Below, in pieces: positions 16,901 through 26,602 of a DNA stretch of 64,000 nucleotides (position 1 is the first letter of the stretch; every line of letters begins with the position of its first letter). The notes under the pieces are model-generated. The model searched no databases and was not told the DNA's origin. It saw nothing but the letters and a program-made list of their open reading frames with translations. The position numbers and the translations under genes were made by a program. The stretch comes from an uncultured Ectothiorhodospiraceae bacterium (GTDB taxonomy: Bacteria > Pseudomonadota > Gammaproteobacteria > Nitrococcales > Nitrococcaceae), in the NCBI GenBank assembly GCA_913056385.1, contig CAJXND010000003.1, positions 18,690 to 82,689 on the forward strand, given 5' to 3'.

Positions 16901-19900
16901 TGCCGGGCCTGCGCAGCATTCTCCTGACGCTGATCTTCGGCCTGGCCCTGGGCGTGGCCTGGCTGATCAGTACCACCGACGGCGCACGTTGGCTGGCGGC
17001 GCGGGGCGAGGCCATGGTGCCCGGGCTGGCGGTCTCGGTGGTCTCGGGCAATCTCTGGGACGGGATGGTGCTCGCCGATCTGGTCTGGTCGGCGGATGAC
17101 CGGCGCATGGCCGCCGAGCGGGTGGTGCTCGACTGGCGCCCCGACTGTCTGCTGCGCTGGCGGATCTGTATCGATCGCCTGGATGTTGTCGGTGTCCAGG
17201 TGGACTGGCCGGCGGCGCCGGTGCCGGAGGAGGCCGCCGAACCGTCGCCGAGCGGTCATCCCCTGGATGCCCTCCCGGATCGGATCCGCCTGCCGGACCT
17301 CACCCTGCCGGTGGATGTCATCGTCGAGGCGCTTCAGATCGAGCAGGTGGCGATCCGGCGCGGGGATGATGCAGGGGACCCTCCCACCCTGGCCCTGGAC
17401 TCCATCGATCTGGCCGCTCGCCTTGTCGATAACCGGCTGACCCTCGACCACCTGGCGTTGGCCGGCGGACCGGGCCGGGCCCGCCTGTCCGGAGAGATCG
17501 TGCCGGCGGGGGCCTGGCCCATCGACCTGCGCGGGTCGGTGGAGCCGGCCGGCGCGCTCACCGCTGGCGAATCGGTTCGGGTAGCCGGGCGATTGAACGG
17601 CGAGGCGGGCGATCTCCGGTTCAGCGGCGATCTGTCCGGCGCCCGGACGGCGCGGTTCGACGTCGACCTCCGCCTGCTCGGCCCGTCGCGGCAGGTGACG
17701 GCGAGCATCGAGTCGGGGCAGGGCCGGCTTGCCTTCGATGTCCGTCTGAACGACACGCTGCAACTCGATGGCAACCTCCAGGCACCCTCACTGGCTGCCT
17801 TTTGGCCGGGGCTCTCCGGGCGGCTCGAGGGCCGTTTCGAGGTCAGCGGCAAGCCGCTCCGACCATCGGTGACCGGCACGTTGAGCGCCGAGTCGGTTGC
17901 CTATCAGGGACTGGCCCTGGCGCAGGCGGATTTCGACGCGGACTGGTCGGCGCAGCGCGGTGGCGAGATCGATCTTCGACTGCGCGGGCTGGTGCGGGAG
18001 GACACCCGACTGGGCGACCTGCATCTGTCCCTGCGCGGCGAGCCGGCCCGCCATCGCGTCGTCGTGGAGGCCAGCGACGGACCACTCGCGGCGCGGATGG
18101 TGGCCCATGGCGCCATGGATGCCGCCGCCGGTACCTGGGCCGGGGCGATCACCGAGGCGACGTTCACCGCCGCCAGCCGGCGCTGGCGGATGACGGGCGA
18201 ACCAATGCTGGACGTCAGTCCGGGGCGGGTCAGACTGGCCGGTCACTGCTGGCGCTGGCAGGACGTCCGGGTCTGTGCCGAACCGCTGTTGGCCGATCGC
18301 GATCGGGCGCGTGCACGACTGCGCCTCGCGCGCATGCCGCTGGCCCTGCTCGAGCCCTATCTTCCGGAAGGGTTTGCATTGCCCGGCGATGTGACCGGGA
18401 CGGCGGCCTTCGACTGGCAGCGCGACACCGGGCCCAGTGCCCGGGTGACGCTGGTCAGCGCCGACGGTCGCATCGAGGTGCCGCAGGATGGCGGCGACGG
18501 CACCCTGTCACTGAATTACGACCGTATCGTCGTCGATGCCGATCTGCGCCCCGATCAGGCGAACCTGCGGCTCGGCCTGGCGTCCCCGGCCATCGGCACC
18601 GGGGGCGTTGTTGTGCAGACCGACCCGGCGGATCCCACGCGCCCGCTCGATGGCATCGTCTGGCTTGATGGTGTTCCCCTGGCGCCGCTCGCCGCGACGT
18701 TGCCGCAACTGCGCCGCATCCGGGGTCTGCTGCAGGCCCGGGGCGAGTTGCATGGCACGCTGGCGGATCCGGTTTTCCGTGGGTCGCTGCGCGTTGCCGA
18801 TGGTGAGCTTCTGCCAACGGCGCTGGTCACGCCGTTGGAGGCGATCAACCTGACCGCGCGCATCGACGGTCGGGTGGTGACCCTCGAGGGCGGCTTCCGG
18901 GCCGGTGATGGCGAGGCCAGCGTGGATGGACGGCTTGACTGGCGGCAGGCTGCGCCGCGCGGCCGGATCGATCTGACCGGCGAGGATCTGGCGATTGATG
19001 TCGGTACGCTGGCCGAAATCAAGGTCAGCCCGGATATGGGTCTGGAGATGACGCCGGAGACACTGCGGCTGACCGGCGAAGTGCGCGTGCCGGCGGGCGA
19101 GCTCCGGCTTGATCAGCGGGCACCGGGGGCCGTGCGGGTGTCGGCGGATACCGTGCTGGTGGATACCGCGGGCGAGCCCCTGGCCAGCGCCGAGGCGCAG
19201 GCCGGCGGCCGGACGCTGGAGAGCGACCTGCGGGTGGTGCTGGGGGATGCGGTGACATTCTCCGCCCAGGGGGCGACGGGGCGACTCGGCGGTGAGCTGC
19301 GCCTGCGCCAGATCGGCGCTGAGGGAGCCGAGGGCGAGGGCGTGCTGAATATCCTCGATGCGAGCTACGAGGCCTATGGACAGTCGCTGTCCATCCGCCG
19401 CGGGCGCCTGATCTTTGCCGGGCCGCTGGGCCGGCCACGGCTGGATATCGAGGCCGTCCGGGCGTCGGCGGATATCCTGGCGGGCGTGCGGGTGACCGGC
19501 CCTGCCGATGACCCGCAGGTGCGGCTTTTCTCGAGCCCGACGATGCCCCAGGCAAGCATTCTGTCCTACCTGGTCACTGGCCGGCCGCCCGGCCAGGGCA
19601 CGCCCAGCGAGGAGGCCCTGCTGAGCCGTGCGGCGTTGTCACTGGGTGTGTTCGGCGGTGGACGGCTGGGCTCGGCCATCGCCGAGGAGCTGGGGGTCGA
19701 GGACTTTCAGCTCGAGGCCACCGGTCAGGGCGATGAGGCGCAGGTGGCGGTCAGCGGCTATCTCGCCCCCAACCTGATGGTGCGCTATGGCGTCGGCGTG
19801 TTTCAGCCGCAGAACACGCTCAGCCTGCGCTATTACCTGACCGGCCAGCTCTATCTGGAGGCCGTGAGCGGCGCGGAGAACGCCCTCGACCTCTTCTATT

Positions 19901-19917
19901 CGTTCAACTACGACTGA
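16900..19917 (+). CDS. tamB: Translocation/assembly module inner-membrane protein TamB
   Basis: 1005 aa, somewhat short for TamB (~1250 in E. coli). One N-terminal membrane anchor (SILLTLIFGLALGVAWLI) is followed by long repetitive beta segments typical of bridge-like proteins. The C-terminal DUF490 domain contains LDIEAVRASADILAGVRVTGPADDPQVRLFSSP and MPQASILSYLVTG, ending in YSFNYD. It spans the periplasm to contact TamA. The ATG overlaps the tamA stop. Its 3' end overlaps the convergent rhlB end by 10 bases. Confidence 0.92.
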   Translation: MPGLRSILLTLIFGLALGVAWLISTTDGARWLAARGEAMVPGLAVSVVSGNLWDGMVLADLVWSADDRRMAAERVVLDWRPDCLLRWRICIDRLDVVGVQVDWPAAPVPEEAAEPSPSGHPLDALPDRIRLPDLTLPVDVIVEALQIEQVAIRRGDDAGDPPTLALDSIDLAARLVDNRLTLDHLALAGGPGRARLSGEIVPAGAWPIDLRGSVEPAGALTAGESVRVAGRLNGEAGDLRFSGDLSGARTARFDVDLRLLGPSRQVTASIESGQGRLAFDVRLNDTLQLDGNLQAPSLAAFWPGLSGRLEGRFEVSGKPLRPSVTGTLSAESVAYQGLALAQADFDADWSAQRGGEIDLRLRGLVREDTRLGDLHLSLRGEPARHRVVVEASDGPLAARMVAHGAMDAAAGTWAGAITEATFTAASRRWRMTGEPMLDVSPGRVRLAGHCWRWQDVRVCAEPLLADRDRARARLRLARMPLALLEPYLPEGFALPGDVTGTAAFDWQRDTGPSARVTLVSADGRIEVPQDGGDGTLSLNYDRIVVDADLRPDQANLRLGLASPAIGTGGVVVQTDPADPTRPLDGIVWLDGVPLAPLAATLPQLRRIRGLLQARGELHGTLADPVFRGSLRVADGELLPTALVTPLEAINLTARIDGRVVTLEGGFRAGDGEASVDGRLDWRQAAPRGRIDLTGEDLAIDVGTLAEIKVSPDMGLEMTPETLRLTGEVRVPAGELRLDQRAPGAVRVSADTVLVDTAGEPLASAEAQAGGRTLESDLRVVLGDAVTFSAQGATGRLGGELRLRQIGAEGAEGEGVLNILDASYEAYGQSLSIRRGRLIFAGPLGRPRLDIEAVRASADILAGVRVTGPADDPQVRLFSSPTMPQASILSYLVTGRPPGQGTPSEEALLSRAALSLGVFGGGRLGSAIAEELGVEDFQLEATGQGDEAQVAVSGYLAPNLMVRYGVGVFQPQNTLSLRYYLTGQLYLEAVSGAENALDLFYSFNYD

Positions 19918-21215
19918 TCGCCGCGCTGGCCCCCGTTGCCACGACCACCACCACTGCCCCGGCGTCCGCCGCTGCCACCGCTGCGGCTGCGACTGCCGCC
20001 GCCTCCGCTGCTGCGGCGGTTGTCCATGCGGGCCGCCGGCTTGATGTCCTCGGCGATGAGCTCCGGTGGTGCCATCTCCGAGGGGATCTTCTGGTCGATG
20101 TATTGCTCGATGTCGGGCAGCGAGTAGACGTAGCTCTCGCAGGCGAAGCTGATGGCGTCGCCGGTGGCGCCGGCCCGGGCCGTGCGGCCGATGCGGTGGA
20201 CATAGTCCTCGGCATCCTGGGGCAGGTCGTAGTTGATGACGTGGCTGACCTCGGGGATATGCAGCCCGCGGGCGGCGACATCGGTGGCCACGAGGATCGG
20301 CAGTTCGCCGGCCTGGAACCTGGCGAGGAGCTGCTCGCGCTTGTTCTGCGGGATATCCCCGGAGATGACCGCGGCCTTGATGTCGTTGCCCAGCAGATAG
20401 CCGGTGACCTTGTCCGCGTCGCGCTTGGTGTTCACGAAGATGAGCGTGCGCGTGGGCTCCTGCTGGCGGAGGACGCCCAGCAGCAGGCCGATCTTCTGGT
20501 TGTTCTCGACGTGATAGAGCGTCTGCCGGACCCGGTCGGCGGTGATGGTGTCGGACTCGATCTGCACCGACTCCGGGTCGTTCATGTGCTCGTAGGCAAG
20601 CTCCCTGACACGCTCGGACAGGGTCGCCGAGAACAGCATGTTGAGCCGCTCCTCGGGCGGAGGCATGCGCCGCAGCAGATAGCGGATGTCGGCGATGAAC
20701 CCCATGTCGAACATGCGGTCGGCCTCGTCGAGGATGCAGACCTCGATGTTGTCGAGGCTGAAGACGCGCTGCTTGTAGAAATCGATGATGCGCCCGGGGG
20801 TGCCGATGAGGATGTCGGTGCCCCGCTCGAGGGACTTGCGCTGGCTCTCGTAGCCGGTGCCGCCGTAGATGCAGGCGAAGTCCATGCCCGTGAACCAGCC
20901 CAGCCGCTCGGCATCCTTGTGGATCTGGAGGGCGAGCTCCCGGGTGGGCGCGAGCACGATCGCCCACGGCCCGACCTTCTCGGCGGCCACCGGGTGGGTC
21001 ATCAGCCGGTGCATGCAGGCCAGCAGGAAGGCGGCGGATTTGCCGGTGCCGGTCTGGGCCTGACCGGCGACATCGCGGCCTTTCAGGGCAATGGGCAGGG
21101 CGGCCGCCTGGATCGGCGTGCAGTGCTCGAAGCCCGCCTCCTGCAGTCCGGTGATGAGGGATTCGTGGAGCCCCAGGGACTCGAAACGTGTGTCAGACAG
21201 ATGATTTTGTTCCAT
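19908..21215 (-). CDS. rhlB: DEAD-box ATP-dependent RNA helicase RhlB
   Basis: 435 aa from MEQNHLSDTRF (ATG complement 21213-21215); the upstream track start is not needed. Motifs: the Q motif region HCTPIQAAALP, Walker A AQTGTGKSAAF, DEAD in ILDEADRMFDMGF, SAT (LFSATLSERV), and YVHRIGRTARAGATG. The N-terminus resembles RhlB, the RNA degradosome helicase. The last ~35 residues are a Gly/Ser/Arg-rich RNA-binding tail (GGGGSRSRSGGSGGRRG). It is divergent from the glutaredoxin gene. Confidence 0.9.
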   Translation of the reverse strand: MEQNHLSDTRFESLGLHESLITGLQEAGFEHCTPIQAAALPIALKGRDVAGQAQTGTGKSAAFLLACMHRLMTHPVAAEKVGPWAIVLAPTRELALQIHKDAERLGWFTGMDFACIYGGTGYESQRKSLERGTDILIGTPGRIIDFYKQRVFSLDNIEVCILDEADRMFDMGFIADIRYLLRRMPPPEERLNMLFSATLSERVRELAYEHMNDPESVQIESDTITADRVRQTLYHVENNQKIGLLLGVLRQQEPTRTLIFVNTKRDADKVTGYLLGNDIKAAVISGDIPQNKREQLLARFQAGELPILVATDVAARGLHIPEVSHVINYDLPQDAEDYVHRIGRTARAGATGDAISFACESYVYSLPDIEQYIDQKIPSEMAPPELIAEDIKPAARMDNRRSSGGGGSRSRSGGSGGRRGSGGGRGNGGQRGDQS

Positions 21216-21310
21216 GGCCGCGCAGGATACCGTATCCAAAGGGTTTTTGCCCCTCGCCTGACATCAGCCCAATCCGTACACTAGCGGTACGAATTCACAA
21301 AGGAGCCGAA

Positions 21311-21646
21311 ATGAGCGACGTACAGGACAGCATTCGCGAGCAGGTGGAAGGCAACCCGGTGATTCTCTACATGAAGGGCTCGCCCCAGTTCCCGCAGTGC
21401 GGCTTCTCGATGCGCGCCGCGCAGGCGCTGGCCGGCTGCGGTGTGGAGTTCGCCTACGTCAACGTGCTGGAGGACGAGGGCATCCGCCAGGGCATCAAGG
21501 AATACGGCAACTGGCCGACGATTCCGCAGCTCTACGTCAACGGCGAGTTGCTGGGTGGCTGTGACATCATCATGGAGATGTATGAGTCGGGCGAATTGCA
21601 GCCGGCCGTGCAGTCGGCCGCCGGCAGCGAGTCGGACAACGCCTGA
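21311..21646 (+). CDS. grxD: Monothiol glutaredoxin (Grx4/GrxD type)
   Basis: 111 aa from ATG 21311, preceded by AAAGGAGCC. The track's longer start runs through the promoter region. The single-cysteine CGFS active site is present (FPQCGFSMRAAQAL), with MKGSPQ before it, WPTIPQLYVNGELLGGCDI and the GSH-binding region. CGFS glutaredoxins bind a [2Fe-2S] cluster with glutathione and deliver it to client proteins. The 95-base upstream region has an inverted pair CGTAC/GTACG around 21276-21292, function unknown. Confidence 0.93.
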   Translation: MSDVQDSIREQVEGNPVILYMKGSPQFPQCGFSMRAAQALAGCGVEFAYVNVLEDEGIRQGIKEYGNWPTIPQLYVNGELLGGCDIIMEMYESGELQPAVQSAAGSESDNA

Positions 21647-21672
21647 TCCTGCCCGGCGTCGCGGGGCGGGGC

Positions 21673-22305
21673 CTAGAGCCCGGCCCCGTAGTCGGGATGA
21701 TCGCTCAGCTCATCCCAGCGATTGACGATGGTGCAGAAAAGCTCAGCGGTCTTCTCCGCGTCGTAGATCGCCGAGTGCGCCTCCCGCGCATCCCAGCCAA
21801 GGCCGGCCGCCGCCACGCCCCGCGCGAGCACGGTCTGGCCGAATGCCAGCCCCGACAGCGTGGCCGTGTCGAAGCACGAGAAGGGATGAAAGGGGTTGCG
21901 CTTGATGCCGCTGCGGTTCACCGCCGCGTTCAGGAAACCCAGGTCGAACCACGCATTGTGGCCCACCAGCACCGCGCGGCTGCAGCCCGTGGCGCGGATG
22001 GTCTCTCGTATCGGCCGGAAGATCTGACGCAGGGCCTCGTCCTCGGGGATGGCCATGCGCAGCGGATGATCCGGATCGATGCCGTTGAACTCCAGCGACT
22101 TCGGATCGAGATTGGCGCCCTCGAAGGGCTGGACATGGGTGGTGTGGGTCTCGCCGGTGTAGAGCACCCCCGCCTCGTCCATGTGCACCATCACCGCGGC
22201 GATCTGCAGCATGGCGTCGGTGGCGGCATTGACGCCGCCGGTCTCGATGTCCACCACCACAGGCAGAAAGCCGCGGAAGCGCTGGTTGATGGCGCGGGCG
22301 GTCAT
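21673..22305 (-). CDS. rnt: Ribonuclease T
   Basis: 210 aa DEDD exonuclease, E. coli-like length. ExoI acidic pair in [24 protein letters not shown]; ExoII in [16 protein letters not shown]; ExoIII His/Asp in [15 protein letters not shown]. The protein trims 3' ends of tRNA and other stable RNAs and acts as a dimer. Its start overlaps the pyrC stop by 4 bases, so the two are cotranscribed. It converges on grxD with a 26-base gap. Confidence 0.94.
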   Translation of the reverse strand: MTARAINQRFRGFLPVVVDIETGGVNAATDAMLQIAAVMVHMDEAGVLYTGETHTTHVQPFEGANLDPKSLEFNGIDPDHPLRMAIPEDEALRQIFRPIRETIRATGCSRAVLVGHNAWFDLGFLNAAVNRSGIKRNPFHPFSCFDTATLSGLAFGQTVLARGVAAAGLGWDAREAHSAIYDAEKTAELFCTIVNRWDELSDHPDYGAGL

Positions 22306-23360
22306 GGGGCCTCCGGGGCGGCGGTGTCATCGGTCAGCGACCAGTCCGTCTCGCCGCCGGCGCGCAGCGGCACGATATGGGCGTCGCCGTAGGGGAGCGT
22401 CTCCGGTATGCGGCGTGGCCGGCGGGTGAGCGTGATGCGCGCGGCGTTGCGCGGCAGTCCGTAGAAATCGGCGCCGAAGAGGCTTGCGAAGCCCTCCAGC
22501 CGTTCGAGGGCACCGACCTGATCGAAGGCCTCGGCATAGAGCTCGATGGCGAGCGGGGCGCTGAAAATGCCGGCACAGCCGCAGGCGTTCTCCTTGGCAT
22601 GGCGGGCATGCGGCGCGCTGTCGGTGCCGAGGAAGAACCGCGGATGACCCGAGGTGGCGATGTCGATCAGCGCCTCGCGATCACGCTCGCGCTTGAGGAT
22701 CGGCAGGCAGTAGTGATGGGGCCGGACGCCGCCGGCCAGCAGGTCATTGCGGTTCATCAGCAGATGCTGCGGCGTGATGGTGGCGCCCAGCCGCTCGGGT
22801 CCCTGGTGGACGAAATCCACGGCCGCCGCGGTGGTGAGGTGCTCGAGCACCACGCGCAGGTGGCGGTGACGATCGAGCAGCGGTGCCAGGCGCTCCTCGA
22901 GGAAGATCGCCTCGCGATCGAAGATATCCGTATCGGGCCGGGTGACCTCGCCGTGGATGCAGAGCGTGAGATCCTGCTCGGCGATGGCCGCCAGCGCCTC
23001 GTCGCAGCGGGCGATGTCGGTGACGCCGGAGTCGCTATTGGTGGTGGCGCCGGCAGGGTAGAGCTTGACCGCATGGATAAACCCGCTGGCCGCGGCGCGC
23101 TCGATCTCGACGGCGGGGGTGTTGTCGGTGAGATAAAGCGTCATCAGTGGCTCGAACGCGCTGCCCTCGGGCCGTGCGGCGAGTATCCGCTCCCGGTAGG
23201 CCGCGGCCATTTCGGTGGTGGTCACCGGCGGCACGAGGTTGGGCATGATGATCGCCCGGCCGAAACGGGCCGCGCTCCAGTGCACGACATCCTCGAGCAC
23301 AGCGCCGTCGCGGAGGTGAAGGTGCCAGTCGTCGGGTCGGGTCAGCGTCAGCGTGTCCAT
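22302..23360 (-). CDS. pyrC: Dihydroorotase (PyrC class II type)
   Basis: 352 aa. Metal ligands in the [11 protein letters not shown]-terminus; the carboxylated lysine in [19 protein letters not shown]; His residues in LCIHGEV and VVLEHLTT; the catalytic Asp in [15 protein letters not shown]. It closes carbamoyl aspartate to dihydroorotate in pyrimidine synthesis. It runs divergent from argG, and the two share carbamoyl-phosphate-linked metabolism only distantly. Confidence 0.95.
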   Translation of the reverse strand: MDTLTLTRPDDWHLHLRDGAVLEDVVHWSAARFGRAIIMPNLVPPVTTTEMAAAYRERILAARPEGSAFEPLMTLYLTDNTPAVEIERAAASGFIHAVKLYPAGATTNSDSGVTDIARCDEALAAIAEQDLTLCIHGEVTRPDTDIFDREAIFLEERLAPLLDRHRHLRVVLEHLTTAAAVDFVHQGPERLGATITPQHLLMNRNDLLAGGVRPHHYCLPILKRERDREALIDIATSGHPRFFLGTDSAPHARHAKENACGCAGIFSAPLAIELYAEAFDQVGALERLEGFASLFGADFYGLPRNAARITLTRRPRRIPETLPYGDAHIVPLRAGGETDWSLTDDTAAPEAP

Positions 23361-23393
23361 GCCGCCATTGTATCAGGGCCGGCGCCGCACGCC

Positions 23394-23422
23394 TTGATTC
23401 TCCCCGCTGGCGCGTCGATCAT
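23394..23422 (+). promoter_or_regulatory. Weak predicted promoter for argG
   Basis: TTGATT, 17 bases, then GATCAT (4 of 6 matches each), 48 bases before the argG ATG. It is the best -35/-10 pair visible in the 109-base pyrC-argG divergent region. No ARG box could be made out with confidence. Confidence 0.3.
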
Positions 23423-23469
23423 TGCGGCGCATCAGGATCCCGAAATTCGTCAATCCGAGAGTGCACTTC

Positions 23470-24684
23470 ATGAGCGAGATCAAAAAGGTCGTCCTGGCCT
23501 ACTCCGGCGGACTCGATACCTCCGTCATTCTGCAGTGGCTGCGGGACCACTATCACTGCGAGGTGGTGACCTTCACCGCCGACCTGGGTCAGGGTGAGGA
23601 GCTCGAGCCCGCGCGCGCCAAGGCAAAGGATCTGGGCGTCGAGGAGATCTACATCGATGACCTGCGCGAGGAGTTCGTGCGCGACTTCGTCTTCCCGATG
23701 TTCCGCGCCAACGCCATCTACGAGGGCGAATACCTCCTCGGCACCTCGGTTGCCCGGCCACTGATCGCCAAGCGCCAGATCGAGATCGCCCGGGAGACCG
23801 GCGCCGACGCCGTCTGCCATGGCGCCACCGGCAAGGGCAATGACCAGGTCCGCTTCGAGCTCGGTTACTACGGCCTCGAACCGGGGATTCATGTCATCGC
23901 CCCCTGGCGGGAGTGGGATCTGAACTCCCGCGAGCGTCTGCTCGCCTATGCCGAGGAGCGCGGCATCCCCATCGAGGGCAGGAAGGAGGGCGGCGGCTCG
24001 CCGTACTCCATGGACGCCAACCTGCTGCACATCTCCTACGAGGGCGGGGTCCTGGAAGACACCTGGACGCCGGCGGAGGAGGACATGTGGCGCTGGAGCG
24101 TCTCCCCCGAGGCGGCGCCGGATACGCCCACCGAGATCGACCTCGCGTTCCGTGGCGGTGACGCCGTGGCCCTCAACGGCGAGGCCCTGGCGCCCCACGA
24201 CATGCTCTCGCGGCTCAACCAGCTCGGCGGCGACAACGGCATCGGCCGCATCGATATCGTCGAGAACCGCTACGTGGGCATGAAATCCCGGGGCTGCTAC
24301 GAGACGCCCGGCGGCACCATCCTGCTGCGGGCCCACCGAGCCATCGAGTCGATCACGCTCGACCGGGAGTCTGCGCATCTCAAGGACGAGGTCATGCCGC
24401 GCTATGCCGAACTCATCTATAACGGCTACTGGTGGAGCCCGGAGCGTGAGGCGCTGCAGGCGCTGATCGACACGACGCAGACCCGGGTCAACGGCGTGGT
24501 CCGGCTCAAGCTCTACAAGGGCAACGTCATCGTCGTGGGACGCCGCTCCGAGTCGGACAGCCTGTTCGACGACAGCATCGCCACCTTCGAGGACGATGCC
24601 GGCGCCTACGACCAGAAGGATGCCGAGGGCTTCATCAAGCTGAATGCCCTGCGTCTGCGCGTCGCCGCGCGTCGGGGCGAGTAG
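23470..24684 (+). CDS. argG: Argininosuccinate synthase
   Basis: 404 aa from ATG 23470 ([20 protein letters not shown]); the track's TTG-type start 16 codons earlier is not supported. PP-loop ATP site AYSGGLDTS. Then [44 protein letters not shown] and [13 protein letters not shown], all typical of the type I enzyme. It joins citrulline and aspartate using ATP. Single-gene unit followed by the metal ABC operon after 107 bases. Confidence 0.95.
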   Translation: MSEIKKVVLAYSGGLDTSVILQWLRDHYHCEVVTFTADLGQGEELEPARAKAKDLGVEEIYIDDLREEFVRDFVFPMFRANAIYEGEYLLGTSVARPLIAKRQIEIARETGADAVCHGATGKGNDQVRFELGYYGLEPGIHVIAPWREWDLNSRERLLAYAEERGIPIEGRKEGGGSPYSMDANLLHISYEGGVLEDTWTPAEEDMWRWSVSPEAAPDTPTEIDLAFRGGDAVALNGEALAPHDMLSRLNQLGGDNGIGRIDIVENRYVGMKSRGCYETPGGTILLRAHRAIESITLDRESAHLKDEVMPRYAELIYNGYWWSPEREALQALIDTTQTRVNGVVRLKLYKGNVIVVGRRSESDSLFDDSIATFEDDAGAYDQKDAEGFIKLNALRLRVAARRGE

Positions 24685-24719
24685 CGGGTCGGCGCGCCCG
24701 CCCGGGGCCGGCGGGGTCG

Positions 24720-24748
24720 TTGACCTGACCGCCGGCAATGGATAAATT
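24720..24748 (+). promoter_or_regulatory. Predicted sigma-70 promoter of the metal ABC operon
   Basis: TTGACC, a 17-base spacer and TAAATT. The expected start point (~24755) falls after the ATG at 24738, which excludes that codon as the start and supports ATG 24792. The -10 overlaps the palindrome at 24745-24763. Confidence 0.6.
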
Positions 24749-24763
24749 GGAATCGTTCCAATT
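24745..24763. promoter_or_regulatory. 19-bp palindromic operator candidate
   Basis: AATTGGAA-TCG-TTCCAATT, perfect 8-bp arms around a 3-base centre. It lies across the -10 and predicted start point of the metal ABC operon, where a repressor would block RNA polymerase. Size fits a Fur/MntR/Zur-class or DtxR-class dimer site, but it is not a textbook match to any I can name. It is followed by a short GCATTC direct repeat (24765-24776). Confidence 0.55.
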
Positions 24764-24791
24764 CGCATTCGCATTCGGATGGAGGGCGCGC

Positions 24792-25793
24792 ATGGGTTTT
24801 CAACGCGGCCGGGCGGTCTGGCTGGCCGCCGCCATGATGCTGGGCATCGGCGCCGGACCGGGACTTTCCATGGCGGCGCCGCCCATGGTGCTCGCCACCA
24901 CCGGCATGATCGGCGATACCGTGGCGAGCCTCGGAGGGGAGTGCATCGATGTCGAGGTGTTGATGGGCCCCGGCGTCGACCCGCATCTGTTCCAGGCCTC
25001 CGCCTCCGACGTGCGTGCCTTTCAGCAGGCGGCGCTGATCGTCTTCAACGGGTATGGGCTGGAGGGGCAGCTCGACAACGTGTTGACCCGCGTCGGTGAG
25101 CGCCGGCCGACGCTGGCACTGGCCGAAGCCGCGTCGGCGGAGGGTCCGCGGGAGCCCATGCGGGGCACGGGCGGCTATTCGGTGGACCCCCATCTGTGGA
25201 TGGATGCAGCCCTCTGGGCCCAGGGGGTGACGCCGCTCGCGGGCATGCTGACCGATATCGCACCGGGCTGTGCGGCGGCCATCAACGACCGGGCCGACAC
25301 ACTGAACCGGCGGCTCCGGGCTCTGGATCAGTGGATCCAGGCGCGCATCGCCAGCATCCCCGAGCCGCAGCGGGTGTTGCTGACTGCCCATGACGCCTTC
25401 CGCTATTACGGCCGCGCCTATGACATCGATGTGCAGGGGATCCAGGGCATCAGCACCAGTGCCGAAGCCAGCGTCGCGGATATCCAGGACACCGCCGCCC
25501 TGATCGCCGAGCGCGGGATCCCGGCCATCTTCGTCGAGACCACCATCAATCCACGCACCGTGCAGGCGGTGGTGGAGGCGGCCCGTGAGCGCTCCGCCGA
25601 GGTATCCATTGGGGGCTCGATCCACGGCGATGCCCTGGGCGAGCCCGGCACGCTGGCGGACAGCCTCATCGGCATGCTGATCCACAACACCGCGGAGATC
25701 ACCCGGGCGCTGGGCGGGACAATGGCACCCCTGCCGGCGGTGCTCGCGCCCTGGCAGGAGTCACTGGATGCGCGGCGGGTGTCTGGCGGTTGA
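24792..25793 (+). CDS. Metal ABC transporter substrate-binding protein (TroA/MntA/YtgA family)
   Basis: 333 aa from ATG 24792, preceded by GGAGGGCGC. The N-terminal hydrophobic signal ([21 protein letters not shown]) exports it. Cluster A-I fold: metal His in [13 protein letters not shown] and [13 protein letters not shown], the [19 protein letters not shown] segment, Glu in [12 protein letters not shown], and Asp near the end ([10 protein letters not shown]). No His-rich loop, which favours Mn/Fe-type (PsaA/TroA/MntC) rather than zinc ZnuA; this is inference. First gene of an A-B-C-D operon; its stop overlaps the ATPase gene. Confidence 0.87.
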   Translation: MGFQRGRAVWLAAAMMLGIGAGPGLSMAAPPMVLATTGMIGDTVASLGGECIDVEVLMGPGVDPHLFQASASDVRAFQQAALIVFNGYGLEGQLDNVLTRVGERRPTLALAEAASAEGPREPMRGTGGYSVDPHLWMDAALWAQGVTPLAGMLTDIAPGCAAAINDRADTLNRRLRALDQWIQARIASIPEPQRVLLTAHDAFRYYGRAYDIDVQGIQGISTSAEASVADIQDTAALIAERGIPAIFVETTINPRTVQAVVEAARERSAEVSIGGSIHGDALGEPGTLADSLIGMLIHNTAEITRALGGTMAPLPAVLAPWQESLDARRVSGG

Positions 25794-26602
25794 GCCGCAT
25801 GGACCACGAGCTCGGGCAGCCCCATGAGCCGGATCTCGCCCTGCACGTCGAGGATCTGACGGTCAGCTACGGCGATCGCCCCGCGCTCTGGGATATCGAC
25901 CTGAATATCCCGCCCGGCGTGCTGGCCGGTGTCATCGGCCCCAACGGCGCCGGCAAGAGCACGCTGCTGAAGGCCATCCTCGGACTCGTTCCGCTGTCGG
26001 CGGGTCATGTCCGATTGTTCGGCCATACCTATGCGGAGCAGCGCCGGCGGGTGGGCTATGTGCCGCAGCGCTCCAGCGTGGACTGGGACTTCCCCACCAC
26101 GGCGGTGGATGTGGTCACCATGGGGCTCTACGGCCGCATGGGGTGGTTTCGCTGGCCCGGGCGTCGGGAACGGGACCGGGCCCTGCGCGCGCTGGAGGAG
26201 GTCGGCATGGATGCCCTGGCGGACCGGCAGATCAGCGAGCTCTCCGGCGGTCAGCAGCAGCGGGTGTTCATCGCCCGGGCGCTGGTCCAGCAGCCGGACC
26301 TCCTCCTGCTGGATGAGCCCATGGCCGGTGTCGACGCGACCACCGAGCGCAGCATCATCGACATCCTCGGGCGCCTGCGCCGCGAGGGCCGCACGATTAT
26401 CGTCGTCCACCACGATCTGCAGACCGTGCAGCGCTATTTCGACTGGCTGATCTTTCTCAATGTCCGGGTGATCGCCGCCGGGCCCATCGACTCGGTGTAT
26501 ACCGCCCGCAACCTGCGCCGCACCTACGGCGGCCAGGTCGCGCTGCTCGACGAGGGACGGCAGCGCAACGGAGGACCGGAAGATGCCGGGCCTGCTGGCT
26601 GA
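25790..26602 (+). CDS. Metal ABC transporter ATP-binding protein (MntB/TroB/YtgB type)
   Basis: 270 aa from TTG 25790, which overlaps the upstream TGA; ATG 25799 is possible. Walker [15 protein letters not shown]-loop [20 protein letters not shown] typical of Mn/Zn/Fe ATPases, signature [15 protein letters not shown], Walker [13 protein letters not shown], switch His VVHHDLQ. It powers uptake through the two permeases encoded next. Its end overlaps the next gene by 20 bases. Confidence 0.92.
   Translation: MSRMDHELGQPHEPDLALHVEDLTVSYGDRPALWDIDLNIPPGVLAGVIGPNGAGKSTLLKAILGLVPLSAGHVRLFGHTYAEQRRRVGYVPQRSSVDWDFPTTAVDVVTMGLYGRMGWFRWPGRRERDRALRALEEVGMDALADRQISELSGGQQQRVFIARALVQQPDLLLLDEPMAGVDATTERSIIDILGRLRREGRTIIVVHHDLQTVQRYFDWLIFLNVRVIAAGPIDSVYTARNLRRTYGGQVALLDEGRQRNGGPEDAGPAG

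Noticed and set aside
24685-24720. GC-rich repeat GCCCGGGGCCGGC after argG as a terminator
   Set aside because: Self-complementary only in short pieces and followed by no T-tract.
24738-24791. 18-codon N-terminal extension of the metal-binding protein
   Set aside because: It overlaps the predicted -10 and operator; ATG 24792 has a Shine-Dalgarno and a proper signal peptide.
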